From assembly GCF_903652925.1 (NCBI RefSeq), contig NZ_CAHLAR010000004.1, positions 124,001-188,000 of the forward strand: DNA of 64,000 bases, read 5' to 3'. The DNA is from Achromobacter anxifer. GTDB taxonomy: Bacteria > Pseudomonadota > Gammaproteobacteria > Burkholderiales > Burkholderiaceae_B. The translations under genes were made by a program, and so were the position numbers. The notes below the pieces were generated by a model that saw only the letters and a program-made list of their open reading frames with translations, was not told the DNA's origin and did no database searches. Positions 39,147-48,856 of the stretch are shown here, piece after piece (position 1 is the stretch's first letter; every line of letters begins with the position of its first letter).

Positions 39147-40748
39147 CTACTCCTGGTGTGAGCGGGCGGCGGCCGGTTCCCGCGCCGGGGGCGCTGGAGC
39201 CGGCTCGGAAGCCGCAGCCGGTTTGCTGAAAAGGAATGCGGTGGCGCGATTGGTCCAGCCCAGCCAGTGGGCGGCCAGGGCCATGATGGCCAGGTCGACG
39301 ATGGGCAGGGTGCCCACGTTCAGCCAGCGCTGCGCGAGCAACACGATGTACAGCACGATCAGCGAGGACAGGACGATGGCGGCAGCCTTGCGCAACACGA
39401 GAAGGAAGGCGATGCACAGCTTGGCGGCCAGCCAGCGCGCCAGCCACTTGCGCGCGGCGGCGTCGCGCAACAGGGCGGGCATGCGCCTGGCCTGTGCTTT
39501 CCAGCCGGCGCCCGCGGGAGCGGCAGCCGGCGCGGGCATGTCGGGCAAATTCGAAAAGAGCTTCCATTCCGAGGGCGGCGCCAGCAGTCGGCCGCCCCAT
39601 TTGGTGCCGCGGCGCAGCCATTGCGCCAGCCAATGCAGGAAATGGGCCAGCATGACCACCGGAATGCCCAGCAGCCACAGGACGTTGGGCGGCCAGATTT
39701 CCCATTCCATGGCGCGCTTGTAGTCGTTCTGGTAGGTCAGCAGGTTGTCCAGGGCCATGGCGTGCATGAACACGCCGGGGATCGAGTCGTGCACCGGCGA
39801 CAGCACGGTGTCGTTGAAGCCGCTGAGGGCCGCGCCGATCATCACGTAGCGGCCCGTGAGCATGTCGGCCAGGCGGCTGCCGTCGGCGTCGGGCGCGCGC
39901 AGTTCGGACAGGGTGAGGGCGCGGGTATAGGGGCAGATGGGCTTTGTCGCGTCGGGGCCGTCGATCAGCGTGCGCACATAGGATGGCAGCATTTCCGCAT
40001 AGCCGCCGCGCGCCTGGCGGCAGTCGGGGCTGAAGCGGCGCTGGTCCAGGTTGTTGACGCCCCAGGTCAGGGCCATGGCTTCTTCCGTGCGCGCGATGGG
40101 CACGCCTGCCGCGTCCTGGGCGATGGCCAGCGCCGCGCTGCGCGCGTGTTCGCCGGACCATAGCGGATAGCTCCACACCAGCCGGTCGACCTTGCTGGGG
40201 GTGTAGCGCACGTCGACCATGGTGAAGCAGGGCTTTTCGCCCTCGGCCGCGGCCAGGCCGGAGCGCAGGCGCAGGTTGCCGTCGGCGTCGGGCAGGGCGG
40301 CGAGGAACACGGGGATGTTGGCGTCGCGCAGTTCGCACAGCGCGGCCGCCAGGTCCGGCAGCGTGGGGTCGTCGCGCTCGCGGCCGAAGGTGATGTCGAG
40401 GAAGATGGCCTTGGGCTTGTGGATCAGGCCGATGTTGCGCAACCAGCGCGCATGGGTCCGGTAGGGCACCGGCCAGGCGCCTTTCTGCTGGTCCAGCGAG
40501 TCGTCATCGATCAGGACGACGGTGGTGTCGTTGCGGTGCGCGATGTCGTAGTGGCCGCCGACCAGGCGGGCCTGGAGTCGCGCCGCCGCGTAGGTGAGCA
40601 GGTCGGAGCTGGGAGTGAGCCGGGGCGTCGCCCACAGCATCACGATCGCCACGATGGCGGCAACGATCAGCGAGCGGCCGTAGGAAAGCTCGACTTTTTC
40701 GGAGGAGTGGTTCGCGTCTGCCACGAAACGGGGGAAGGAGGGTTGCAA
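39147..40748 (-). CDS. CHASE2-domain membrane protein without an output domain
   Basis: 533 residues. One N-terminal helix (about 25-42), a large extracytoplasmic CHASE2 sensor region (about 45-330, with KAIFLDITFGRERDD and GRYVMIGAALSGFNDTVLSP), then three or more C-terminal helices and a Pro/Ala-rich cytoplasmic tail. No kinase, cyclase or HAMP domain follows, so the signal must pass to a partner. First gene of the three-gene envelope operon. Confidence 0.8.
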   Translation of the reverse strand: MQPSFPRFVADANHSSEKVELSYGRSLIVAAIVAIVMLWATPRLTPSSDLLTYAAARLQARLVGGHYDIAHRNDTTVVLIDDDSLDQQKGAWPVPYRTHARWLRNIGLIHKPKAIFLDITFGRERDDPTLPDLAAALCELRDANIPVFLAALPDADGNLRLRSGLAAAEGEKPCFTMVDVRYTPSKVDRLVWSYPLWSGEHARSAALAIAQDAAGVPIARTEEAMALTWGVNNLDQRRFSPDCRQARGGYAEMLPSYVRTLIDGPDATKPICPYTRALTLSELRAPDADGSRLADMLTGRYVMIGAALSGFNDTVLSPVHDSIPGVFMHAMALDNLLTYQNDYKRAMEWEIWPPNVLWLLGIPVVMLAHFLHWLAQWLRRGTKWGGRLLAPPSEWKLFSNLPDMPAPAAAPAGAGWKAQARRMPALLRDAAARKWLARWLAAKLCIAFLLVLRKAAAIVLSSLIVLYIVLLAQRWLNVGTLPIVDLAIMALAAHWLGWTNRATAFLFSKPAAASEPAPAPPAREPAAARSHQE

Positions 40749-40960
40749 CAGCCTTCCCGGCCGGGTCGGCCGTAGGCGCTATGTGCCTTCAATAGTACCC
40801 CAATTAATACAAATATTTACGTTATGACATCAAATGGCATGTCGCATTTCCAGATGATTCAGCCGGCATTCAGCCCGCCCTGGAAGAGAGTCGCCGATGC
40901 TTGGTACACTATCGGGTTTCTCCGCATGCGTCCCCGGACGCCTAAAGACTCAAACATACC

Positions 40961-42565
40961 GTGATCTCCACCGCCAATCTCACCATCCAGTTCGGTCCCA
41001 AACCCCTTTTCGAGAACGTCAGCGTCAAGTTCGGGGAAGGCAACCGCTACGGGCTGATCGGGGCCAACGGTTCCGGCAAGTCGACCTTCATGAAGATCAT
41101 CGGCGGCGACCTGGAACCCTCGGCGGGCAACGTGTCGCTGGAGCCGGGTGTGCGCCTGGGCAAGCTGCGCCAGGACCAGTTCGCATTCGAAGACCTGCGC
41201 GTCCTGGACGTGGTCATGATGGGCCACACCGAGATGTGGGCCGCCATGTCCGAGCGCGACGCCATCTACGCGAATCCGGAAGCGACCGAAGACGACTACA
41301 TGCGCGCGGCTGACCTGGAAGCCAAGTTCGCCGAGTACGACGGCTACACCGCCGAAGCCCGCGCCGGCGAACTGCTGCTGGGCCTGGAAATCGCGGTCGA
41401 CCAGCACAACCTGCCCATGCGCGAAGTGGCGCCGGGCTGGAAGCTGCGCGTGCTGCTGGCGCAAGCCCTGTTCTCGAATCCGGACGTGCTGCTGCTGGAC
41501 GAACCGACCAACAACCTGGATATCAACACCATCCGTTGGCTGGAAAACGTGCTCAACAGCTACCAGAGCACGATGATCATCATCAGCCACGACCGCCACT
41601 TCCTGAACCAGGTGTGCACGCACATGGCCGACGTGGACTACGGCGAGATCCGCATTTACCCGGGCAACTACGACGACTACATGCTGGCGTCGACCCAGGC
41701 CCGCGAGCGCCTGGTGGCCAACAACGCCAAGGCCAAGGAACGCGTCGCCGAACTGCAGGACTTCGTGCGCCGCTTCGCCGCCAACAAGTCCAAGTCGCGC
41801 CAGGCCACCTCGCGCCTGAAGCAGATCGACCGCATCAAGGCCGACCAGGTCGTGGTCAAGCCCTCGTCGCGCCAGAACCCGTATATCCGCTTCGAACAGA
41901 ACAAGGTCATGCACCGCCTGGCGGTCACGGTCGAGAACCTGTCCAAGGCCTACGACGCGCCCGTCATCCGCAAGTTCTCGGCCATGGTCGACGCGGGCGA
42001 GAAGATCGCCATCATCGGTGCCAACGGCGTGGGCAAGACGACCTTGCTGCGTCTCCTGGCGACCGACCTGCAGCCCGATTCGGGCGAAGTGAAGTGGTCC
42101 GAAAACGCCGACCTCGGCTACATGGCCCAGGACGTGTCGGACCAGTTCCTGCAGACCGACATCAATTTGCTGGACTGGATGGGCGACCATCGCCAGCCGG
42201 GCGACGACGACCAGTCGATCCGCTCCGTGCTGGGCCGTCTGCTGTTCTCGGCGGACGACCTGCCCAAGGCGCCCAAAGTGCTGTCCGGCGGCGAAAAGAA
42301 CCGCATGACCTTCGGCCGCCTGATGCTGGGCCGGCACAACGTCATGCTGCTCGACGAGCCGACCAACCACCTGGACATGGAATCGATCGAGTCGCTGCAG
42401 TTCGCGCTGGAAAAGTACGAAGGCACGCTGGTGTTCGTGTCCCATGACCGCGAATTCGTGTCCGGCCTGGCCACGCGCGTGATCGAAATCCTGCCCACGG
42501 GCGAGATCGTCGACTACCGCGGTGGCTACGAAGACTACCTGACCTCGCGCGGCATCGACGCCTGA
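40961..42565 (+). CDS. ybiT: ABC-F ATPase (YbiT type)
   Basis: 534 residues, two ATP-binding cassettes, no membrane domain. Walker [10 protein letters not shown] (first) and GANGVGKTT (second), Walker [12 protein letters not shown] and [10 protein letters not shown], signature LSGGEKNRM in the second cassette and the divergent [12 protein letters not shown] in the first, exactly as in E. coli YbiT. The linker between cassettes is the P-site tRNA interaction motif. Ribosome-associated translation factor. GTG start at 40961. Confidence 0.92.
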   Translation: MISTANLTIQFGPKPLFENVSVKFGEGNRYGLIGANGSGKSTFMKIIGGDLEPSAGNVSLEPGVRLGKLRQDQFAFEDLRVLDVVMMGHTEMWAAMSERDAIYANPEATEDDYMRAADLEAKFAEYDGYTAEARAGELLLGLEIAVDQHNLPMREVAPGWKLRVLLAQALFSNPDVLLLDEPTNNLDINTIRWLENVLNSYQSTMIIISHDRHFLNQVCTHMADVDYGEIRIYPGNYDDYMLASTQARERLVANNAKAKERVAELQDFVRRFAANKSKSRQATSRLKQIDRIKADQVVVKPSSRQNPYIRFEQNKVMHRLAVTVENLSKAYDAPVIRKFSAMVDAGEKIAIIGANGVGKTTLLRLLATDLQPDSGEVKWSENADLGYMAQDVSDQFLQTDINLLDWMGDHRQPGDDDQSIRSVLGRLLFSADDLPKAPKVLSGGEKNRMTFGRLMLGRHNVMLLDEPTNHLDMESIESLQFALEKYEGTLVFVSHDREFVSGLATRVIEILPTGEIVDYRGGYEDYLTSRGIDA

Positions 42566-42582
42566 GGTTCATGATCTGCCGG

Positions 42583-42617
42583 CGCGGCGCCTCTGACGGG
42601 GTGCCGCGTTTTCTTTT
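42583..42617 (+). terminator. Terminator of ybiT
   Basis: 9-bp stem CGCGGCGCC / GGTGCCGCG (one G-T pair), 8-base loop, then TTTTCTTTT. Confidence 0.85.
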
Positions 42618-42722
42618 GCGGACGGAAACTCGCGAGCCGCATTCAGCGGGCTGCAATCTCGCCCGCGATATCATCCGGGTAAACCCTGGTGCCAGTCCGG
42701 CCAGGCATCCACTCCGTTTCCC

Positions 42723-43949
42723 ATGTCTCCCACACCGCACACCGCGCCTGATGGCGCGCGCATCGGCGCGTTCACGCTGACGTTCCGCATCGTAGCCATC
42801 GCCTTCTTCACGTTCATCTGCTATCTGGCCATCGGCCTGCCGCTGGCGGTGCTGCCCGGCTACGTGCACGACAAGCTGGGCTACGGCTCCGTGCTGGCGG
42901 GGCTGGCGATCAGCGTGCAGTACGCCGCCACCTTGCTCAGCCGGTCGCATGCCGGGCGCATGGCGGACACGGTGGGGCCGAAGCAGACGGTCGTGATCGG
43001 CATGGCGGCCTGCGCCGCCAGCGGGGTGTTTCTGTTGCTGGCCTATGCCTTCGAGCGCAGCGCCTGGCTCAGCCTGGCCGCCATCATCGTCAGCCGGCTG
43101 GCCCTGGGCTTTGGCGAAAGCTGGGTGGGCACGGGCTCGGCCACCTGGGCCATCGCCCGCGTGGGGCCGCTGCATACGGCGCGCGTCATTTCGTGGAATG
43201 GCATCTGCACCTATGGCGGCCTGGCGCTGGGCGCGCCGTTGGGCGTGTACCTGGAGACCAAATGGAGCATGGGCGCCCTGGGCGGCGCGGTACTGCTGCT
43301 GGGGCTGGCCGGCCTGGGCATGGCGGTCTTGCGGGCTCCGGTGGCCATTGTTGGCGGCCACCGGATGGCGTTCAAGAGCGTGGTGCTGCGCGTGTTCCCG
43401 CATGGCATGGCGCTGGGCCTGGGCTCGGTGGGGTTCGGCACCCTGGCGGCGTTCGTGGCGCTGTACTACGCCAGCTTTTCCTGGGACGGCGCGGCGCATG
43501 CGCTGAGCGCGTTCGGTTGCGCCTTCATCGGCGTGCGCCTGCTGTTCGCCGGCACGATCACGCGCTTCGGCGGGTTCCGGGTCGCGCAGGTGTCGTTCCT
43601 GGTGGAGGCGGCCGGCTTGCTGTTGCTGTGGCTGGCGCCCAACCCGGGGGCGGCGCTGCTGGGCGCCGCGCTGACGGGTTGCGGCTTCGCTTTGGTGTTT
43701 CCGGCGATCGGCGTCGAGGCGGTGGCGCGGGTGCCGGCGGGCAGCCGGGGCGCGGCGCTGGGGGCGTATTCCGCCTTCCTGGACCTCGCCCTGGGTGTCA
43801 CCGGTCCCATCGCCGGCTATATCTCTGGCGGCTTTGGCTTTCCGGCCATCTTCCTGGCCGCCGCCATTTCGGTGCTGGCAGGGGGGCTGATCGCCTTCGG
43901 CCTGCAGCGCCATTCGGCACGACAGGCGGCCCGCGCATCGGCCGCATGA
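42723..43949 (+). CDS. MFS transporter (YfcJ/YhhS type)
   Basis: 408 residues with twelve predicted helices. The loop 2-3 motif RMADTVGPKQTVV and the SWVGTGSATWAIARVG stretch fit the YfcJ/YhhS subgroup of MFS exporters. Stands alone after ybiT's terminator. Substrate unknown; relatives give weak resistance to small organic acids and sugars in E. coli. Confidence 0.82.
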   Translation: MSPTPHTAPDGARIGAFTLTFRIVAIAFFTFICYLAIGLPLAVLPGYVHDKLGYGSVLAGLAISVQYAATLLSRSHAGRMADTVGPKQTVVIGMAACAASGVFLLLAYAFERSAWLSLAAIIVSRLALGFGESWVGTGSATWAIARVGPLHTARVISWNGICTYGGLALGAPLGVYLETKWSMGALGGAVLLLGLAGLGMAVLRAPVAIVGGHRMAFKSVVLRVFPHGMALGLGSVGFGTLAAFVALYYASFSWDGAAHALSAFGCAFIGVRLLFAGTITRFGGFRVAQVSFLVEAAGLLLLWLAPNPGAALLGAALTGCGFALVFPAIGVEAVARVPAGSRGAALGAYSAFLDLALGVTGPIAGYISGGFGFPAIFLAAAISVLAGGLIAFGLQRHSARQAARASAA

Positions 43950-44053
43950 TTGTTATTACTAAAAGAAGTTAAGACATTCAATATTGATAGTTTGGATTCA
44001 TATAACGAATTGTTAGATTTGAGGCTCACTTTCGGCCCGCGACGATACGTTCC

Positions 44054-44824
44054 ATGAACCTGACCTTCGACCGCGTCCACAAGCACTTCGGCGATCTGCC
44101 CGTGGTGGACGGCTTTACCAGCGAATTCAAGACCGGTGAACTGGTCGCCCTGGTGGGGCCTTCGGGCTGCGGCAAGTCGACCTTGCTGCACCTGGCCGCC
44201 GGGCTGGAAAAGCCCACCCAGGGCGCCGTGCTGGCCGATGGCAAGGCGGTCGCGGGTCCGCATCCGAGCCGCACGCTGGTGTTCCAGGAACATGCGCTGT
44301 ATCCCTGGCTGACGCTGGAAGGCAACGTGGCGCTGGCCCTGGAATTCCAGAAGATGCCCAAGGCCCGCGCCCGCGAAGCCGCCCGCCAGTGGCTGGCCCG
44401 CGTCAGCCTGGCGGGCTTCGAGCACTATTACCCCCACCAAGTGTCCGGCGGCATGCGGCAACGCGCGGCGCTGGCGCGCGCCTTCATCGCCCAGCCCCAG
44501 ACCATGCTGATGGACGAGCCGTTCGGCGCGCTGGATGCGTTGACGCGCCTGAGCCTGCAGGACGTGCTGCGCCAGCTGATCGCACAGGAAAAGCCCACCG
44601 TGCTGCTGGTGACCCACGACGTCGACGAGGCCCTGTTCCTGGCCGACCGCATCATCGTCTTCAGCCCGCGTCCGGCCCGCGTGCTGCGCGAGTTCAACCT
44701 GGCGCACCGCGAAAAGACCCATGACCTGTCCGGCCTGGCCGTCGAGAAGCGCGAGATCCTGCGCCTGCTCGGCATTGCCGTGGACGGCGCGGGCGCACAC
44801 GCCGACCTGGCCCTGGCCGCCTGA
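44054..44824 (+). CDS. ABC transporter ATPase, nitrate/sulfonate/taurine type
   Basis: 256 residues: Walker A GPSGCGKST, Q-loop FQEHALYPWLT, signature VSGGMRQRAALARA and Walker B MLMDEPFGALD. SsuB/TauB/NrtD branch. First gene of an importer operon (ATPase, binding protein, permease, extra binding protein). Preceded by an AT-rich 100-base promoter region that stands out from the GC-rich surroundings. Confidence 0.9.
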   Translation: MNLTFDRVHKHFGDLPVVDGFTSEFKTGELVALVGPSGCGKSTLLHLAAGLEKPTQGAVLADGKAVAGPHPSRTLVFQEHALYPWLTLEGNVALALEFQKMPKARAREAARQWLARVSLAGFEHYYPHQVSGGMRQRAALARAFIAQPQTMLMDEPFGALDALTRLSLQDVLRQLIAQEKPTVLLVTHDVDEALFLADRIIVFSPRPARVLREFNLAHREKTHDLSGLAVEKREILRLLGIAVDGAGAHADLALAA

Positions 44825-44886
44825 ACCTGATTCCTGCTGGCGGCGCGTGCGCGCCGCCAGTCATGCATATCCCTGGAGCATCTCCC

Positions 44887-45885
44887 ATGAAATTGAAGCA
44901 ATGGCTGTCCTTGCCGCTGGCCGCGGCGCTGCTGGCGGCTGCCCCCGCCATGGCCGCCGAGAAATTCCGCGTGGGCTACCTGCGCGTCATGGACGACGCA
45001 CAAGCCATCGTCGCGCAAGAGGGCGGCTATTACAAAAAGGCTGGCCTGGATTCCGAGCTGATCGAGTTCAAGTCGGGCACCGACCTGATCAAGGCCATCG
45101 TCGGCGGCCAGCTGGACATCGGCGTGCTGGGCTTCACCAACGCCGTGGCCTGGGCCTCCAAGGGCGCGGACCTGAAGGTGGTCGGCGGCGCGCAGCAGGG
45201 CTACCACTCGCTGATCGTGCGCGACGATTCCGGCATCAAGGACATCGCCGGGCTGAAGGGCAAGACCCTGGCCTCGCAAGCCGAAGGCAGCACGGCCGAC
45301 GTGGTGTTGAAGGGTGTGGTGCTCAAGCAGGGCAACCTGGCCGCGGACGACGTCAACGTCATGGGCGTGAGCCCGGCCGTGGCGGTGCAGTCGCTGGTGG
45401 GCAAGCGCGTGGACGCGGCCTTCCTGTTCGAACCGTATGACCGCATCGCCCAGCTGGTGGCGCCGGTCAAGCAGATCTACGAAGTGGGCCAGGCCTGGCC
45501 GTTCCCCTGCATGGTGGTGATCACCTCGGGCAAAACGCTGGCCAAGCGCAAGGACGACGTCTGGAAGGCGCTGGACGCGCAGAACCAAGCCATCCAGCTG
45601 CTGCAGAAGGAACCGGCGCAGGCTTCCAAGCTGATCGCCTCCTACTTCATTGCCGAGCCCACGCTCAAGACCCTTACCCGCGGCGAGCTGCCGCGCGAGA
45701 CCGTCATCGCCGAAGCCATCGGCACCCAGGTCTTCACGCCCAAGCTGACCGACAAGGATACGCGCCGCATGCAGGAAATCGCCGACATCCTGCAGGCCCA
45801 GGGTTCGCTGAAGACGCGCGACGGCAAGCCGTATGACGTCTCCAGCATCGTCGACCTGTCCTGGCAAGAGGCTCGCAAGCTTTGA
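44887..45885 (+). CDS. ABC transporter substrate-binding protein, SsuA/NMT1-like
   Basis: 332 residues, signal peptide ending at AMAA; PBP fold with KAIVGGQLDIGVLGFTNAVA and the VSPAVAVQSLVGKRVDAAFL stretch typical of sulfonate, nitrate or thiamin-precursor binding proteins. ATG 44887 is preferred over 44863 because the signal peptide then has the correct length. Ligand not decidable from sequence. Confidence 0.88.
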   Translation: MKLKQWLSLPLAAALLAAAPAMAAEKFRVGYLRVMDDAQAIVAQEGGYYKKAGLDSELIEFKSGTDLIKAIVGGQLDIGVLGFTNAVAWASKGADLKVVGGAQQGYHSLIVRDDSGIKDIAGLKGKTLASQAEGSTADVVLKGVVLKQGNLAADDVNVMGVSPAVAVQSLVGKRVDAAFLFEPYDRIAQLVAPVKQIYEVGQAWPFPCMVVITSGKTLAKRKDDVWKALDAQNQAIQLLQKEPAQASKLIASYFIAEPTLKTLTRGELPRETVIAEAIGTQVFTPKLTDKDTRRMQEIADILQAQGSLKTRDGKPYDVSSIVDLSWQEARKL

Positions 45886-46655
45886 GCGCATCTACCCGAG
45901 TCACCGGCGCCCGCAAGCATCTGGCGGGCGTGCTGGGCGTTCTGTTCATCCTCGCGTTGTGGCAACTGGCGTCGTTCGCGCTGCCGGACTTCCTGATGCC
46001 GGGTGTGCCCGCCGTGGTCGAGCGCTTGTTCGAGGACCTGGGCAAGCAGTCGTTCCACCAGAGCCTCCTGGGCACGCTGGGGCGGCTGGGCGCGGGCTAC
46101 GGCCTGGCGCTGACCGCCGGCATCGGCTTCGGGCTGGTGGCGGCGGTGCTGTTCTTCTTTCGCGAAGTTCTGCGCAGCGCCATCGTCATCCTGCAATCGA
46201 TTCCGTCCATCGCCTGGGTACCGCTGTTCCTGATCGTGATGGGCTTCGGCAATACGCCCATCATCGTGGTGGTGGCGCTGTCGGCCTTCTTCCCGGCCGC
46301 GCTCAGCGTGATGAACGCCACCGAATCCGTGCAGCGCGTGCACGTGTCGGCGGCGCGCGTCATGGGCGCCACGCCCTGGGGCCTGGTCAAGCGGGTCTAC
46401 CTGCCGGCCGTCATGCCCGAACTCATCACGGGCGCGCAACTGGCGTTCGGCAATGCCTGGCGCGCGCTGATCTCGGCGGAAATGCTGATCGGCTTCGGCA
46501 AGGGCCTGGGTCGTTCGCTGGCCTATTCGGGCGAGATCGCCGACATGACGGGCGTCATGACCAACATCCTGGTCATCGCCGTGCTGGCCGCGCTGATCGA
46601 TCAGTTCGTGCTTGAGAACCTCAAGCATCGCCTGTTGCGCTACCAGTACGTCTGA
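45882..46655 (+). CDS. ABC transporter permease, SsuC/TauC type
   Basis: 257 residues, six helices, EAA-loop SAARVMGATPWGLVKRVYLP. Begins with TTG 45882 in a TTGA overlap with the binding-protein stop; the next in-frame Met lies inside the first helix, which supports TTG. Confidence 0.88.
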   Translation: MSASTRVTGARKHLAGVLGVLFILALWQLASFALPDFLMPGVPAVVERLFEDLGKQSFHQSLLGTLGRLGAGYGLALTAGIGFGLVAAVLFFFREVLRSAIVILQSIPSIAWVPLFLIVMGFGNTPIIVVVALSAFFPAALSVMNATESVQRVHVSAARVMGATPWGLVKRVYLPAVMPELITGAQLAFGNAWRALISAEMLIGFGKGLGRSLAYSGEIADMTGVMTNILVIAVLAALIDQFVLENLKHRLLRYQYV

Positions 46656-46673
46656 GCGCTTCCGGAGTTCCGC

Positions 46674-47570
46674 ATGATCCGCCGCATCCGAGTCGTTGTT
46701 CTTGGCGCCTGCATGGCGGCCTGCGGCCTTGCGCAAGCGCAGTCGCAACAGTTGTCGCAACAGCCGCCGCAGTCGCAGCAGCCGTCGGGGCAGCAACAAC
46801 AGCCGCCGCAACTGCAACAGCCGCAGCAGCAGCCACAGGCGTTCGCGGCGGCGCGGGCGCGCGGCGAGCTGGTGGTGGGCGTGCCGTATCTGGCGCCGCC
46901 ACCCGCGGCCGGCGCCAAGATCCGCACGCCGGACGGCCTGGATGCCGCAATGGCCGACAGGCTGGGGCAGAGCCTGGGATTGCCGGTGCGCCTGGTGCAA
47001 CTGCCGCGGGAACAGGCCGCCGCGGCGCTGGCGGCGGGGCAGGTCGATCTGGCCCTCGCTGATGGCGCCTCGGGCCAGCCGGATGGCGTCGCGGCGCAAG
47101 GCACGGGCTATGCCGCGCGCCCCAAGGCCGTGATCCGCAGCGACACGAGCCTGCGCCGCCCCGCCGACGTGAGGGGCCGTAGCGTATGCGTGGCCGAGGC
47201 CGCGACCGCTTCCAAGGCTTTGGCGGAAAGCTGGGGCGCCGTGGTGCGCACCTACCGCGTGCCGTCCGATGCGCTGGTCGCGGTGCGCGAAGGCAGCTGC
47301 GACATCGGGCTGGTGGACGACGCGGTTTGGGAACCGCTGGTTCGTTTCCCGGAATGGAAGAAGTTTTCGTCGACGCTGGCGGCCGATGGCGCCAAGGCCG
47401 AACGCGTCTGGCTGTTGCCGGCGGGCGATGCCGCCAGCCGCGCCTGGCTGGGCCAGGAGATGCGCGCCTGGGACCGCGCCGGCGCCTGGAAGCAAATGAC
47501 GGCGAAGTGGGCGCGCGACGTGGCGTTCGACGTGTACCTGGACCAGGAAGTGCCGGACTGCCACGGTTAA
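46674..47570 (+). CDS. PBP-fold (SBP_bac_3) protein with Gln/Pro-rich linker
   Basis: 298 residues. Signal peptide cleaved near GLAQA, followed by a low-complexity segment (residues 22-55) rich in Gln and Pro (QSQQPSGQQQQPP), then a periplasmic-binding-protein domain (GELVVGVPY, GQVDLALADGASG, GSCDIGLVDDAVW). Two Cys (C near residues 173 and 208) may form a disulfide. 18 bases after the permease, so probably co-transcribed as an accessory receptor of the same importer, tethered by the flexible linker. Confidence 0.78.
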   Translation: MIRRIRVVVLGACMAACGLAQAQSQQLSQQPPQSQQPSGQQQQPPQLQQPQQQPQAFAAARARGELVVGVPYLAPPPAAGAKIRTPDGLDAAMADRLGQSLGLPVRLVQLPREQAAAALAAGQVDLALADGASGQPDGVAAQGTGYAARPKAVIRSDTSLRRPADVRGRSVCVAEAATASKALAESWGAVVRTYRVPSDALVAVREGSCDIGLVDDAVWEPLVRFPEWKKFSSTLAADGAKAERVWLLPAGDAASRAWLGQEMRAWDRAGAWKQMTAKWARDVAFDVYLDQEVPDCHG

Positions 47571-47640
47571 GGCGTATCTGGTTTTGGCGATACCTGCTTC
47601 TGGGACAAGCCGGTGGGCGCGGAGCCACAACGCCACCACA

Positions 47641-47653
47641 TACAATGCCGGTC
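47641..47653 (+). promoter_or_regulatory. -10 box of yigZ
   Basis: TACAAT at 47641-47646 followed by seven bases and the ATG at 47654. No clear -35. The arrangement predicts transcription starting at or next to the start codon. Confidence 0.5.
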
Positions 47654-48238
47654 ATGCACACGCTGACCGCTCCTTGCACCTACCAGGAAGACATCAAGAA
47701 AAGCCGCTTCGTCGCGTACGCCGCACCCGTGTCCGGCGTCGACGAAGCCATGCAGTTCTTTGCCCGGCACAGCGATCCGGAAGCCACCCACAACTGCTGG
47801 GCCTACCGCATCGGCCAGGAATACCGCTTCAACGACGACGGCGAACCCGGAGGCACGGCGGGCCGTCCCATCCTGCAGGCTATCGAGGGCCAGGACATGG
47901 ACCGCGTGGCCGTGCTGGTAGTGCGCTGGTACGGGGGCATCAAGCTGGGCGCAGGCGGACTGGTGCGCGCTTACGGCGGCTGCGCCGCCAATTGCCTGAG
48001 GCTGGGAGAGCGGACCGAGATCGTGGACCTGGCGACCGTCGTCTGCGCTTGCGGCTTTGGCGAACTGGCGCTGCTCAAGTCGCGCCTGGCGCAGGCGGGC
48101 GCCGCGATCCTGCAGGAAGACTTCAATGAAGAGGGCGTTGCGCTGCGGTTCGCGGTGCCGCGCGCGGCGGTGGCGGACCTGGAAGTGACGGCGGCCAACA
48201 TTACCCGCGGCCGCGCCAACTGGGAAGTCGTGTCCTGA
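47654..48238 (+). CDS. yigZ: YigZ/IMPACT-family protein
   Basis: 194 residues: N-terminal IMPACT domain with EDIKKSRFVAYAAP, FNDDGEPGGTAGRPIL and VRWYGGIKLGAGGLVRAYG, and a C-terminal DUF1949 ferredoxin-like domain. Conserved bacterial protein implicated in translation-related processes; molecular role unsettled. ATG 47654 preferred to 47645 because the latter lies within the -10 box. Confidence 0.9.
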   Translation: MHTLTAPCTYQEDIKKSRFVAYAAPVSGVDEAMQFFARHSDPEATHNCWAYRIGQEYRFNDDGEPGGTAGRPILQAIEGQDMDRVAVLVVRWYGGIKLGAGGLVRAYGGCAANCLRLGERTEIVDLATVVCACGFGELALLKSRLAQAGAAILQEDFNEEGVALRFAVPRAAVADLEVTAANITRGRANWEVVS

Positions 48239-48245
48239 TTCCCGC

Positions 48246-48285
48246 AAGGCGCGCGTGCCCCTTCACAAGGCAATACGCGCGCCTT
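48246..48285. terminator. Bidirectional hairpin between yigZ and the thioredoxin gene
   Basis: Perfect 11-bp arms AAGGCGCGCGT (48246-48256) and ACGCGCGCCTT (48275-48285) with an internal GCC/GGC hairpin in the loop, between convergent stops. Confidence 0.65.
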
Positions 48286-48310
48286 CCTTCACAAGCCTGG
48301 ACGCCGGTAC

Positions 48311-48685
48311 TCAGGCATCCTGCCCGTTCTGCGCCGCCGCGATCTCCTGGTGGACCTTTTCCATGTCCACTTCCTTGATCTTGGTCAGCAGCTCGTTGAG
48401 CTGGCCGCCAGACAGGGCGCCGGGTTGCGAGAACAGCAGGACCTTCTCGCGGAAGACCATCAGGGTCGGGATCGAGCGGATGCCCAGCGCGCCCGCCAGC
48501 TCCTGCTCCACGTCGGTATTGACCTTGGCGAAGGTGACGTCGGGATGCTCGGTCGCGGCCTGCTCGAAAACCGGCGCGAAACCGCGGCACGGGCCGCACC
48601 AGGGGGCCCAGAAGTCGACGATCAGGGTACCGTCCGGGGTGATGGCTTCCTGGAAGGTGTCTTTGGTGAGTTCAACAATACTCAT
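48311..48685 (-). CDS. Thioredoxin
   Basis: 124 residues; active site W-C30-G-P-C33 and the cis-Pro loop SIPTLMVF. Cytoplasmic disulfide reductant. The C-terminal extension of about 15 residues (DMEKVHQEIAAAQNGQDA) is longer than E. coli TrxA. Start ATG 48685, behind an AAGGATT-like site. Confidence 0.92.
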   Translation of the reverse strand: MSIVELTKDTFQEAITPDGTLIVDFWAPWCGPCRGFAPVFEQAATEHPDVTFAKVNTDVEQELAGALGIRSIPTLMVFREKVLLFSQPGALSGGQLNELLTKIKEVDMEKVHQEIAAAQNGQDA

Positions 48686-48856
48686 TTTGAATCCTTGCCG
48701 TGTGAACGGCGTGAAAGGCAGTGTCAGAGGCCAGGGGTGTGCCGGTCCCGGACCCGATAAGGCGTGGCGGCGGCGTGCGGTGTTCCATGAGTCATAGTAG
48801 AGCGGGTGCCGGCCGCGTCGCAATGGTTGGCGCCCGGAGGGCGCGGTGGGCGGCGT

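Noticed and set aside
45642-47645. A 667-codon minus-strand frame opposite the ABC importer genes
   Set aside because: Low-complexity Arg/Gln/His-rich shadow of three genuine genes.
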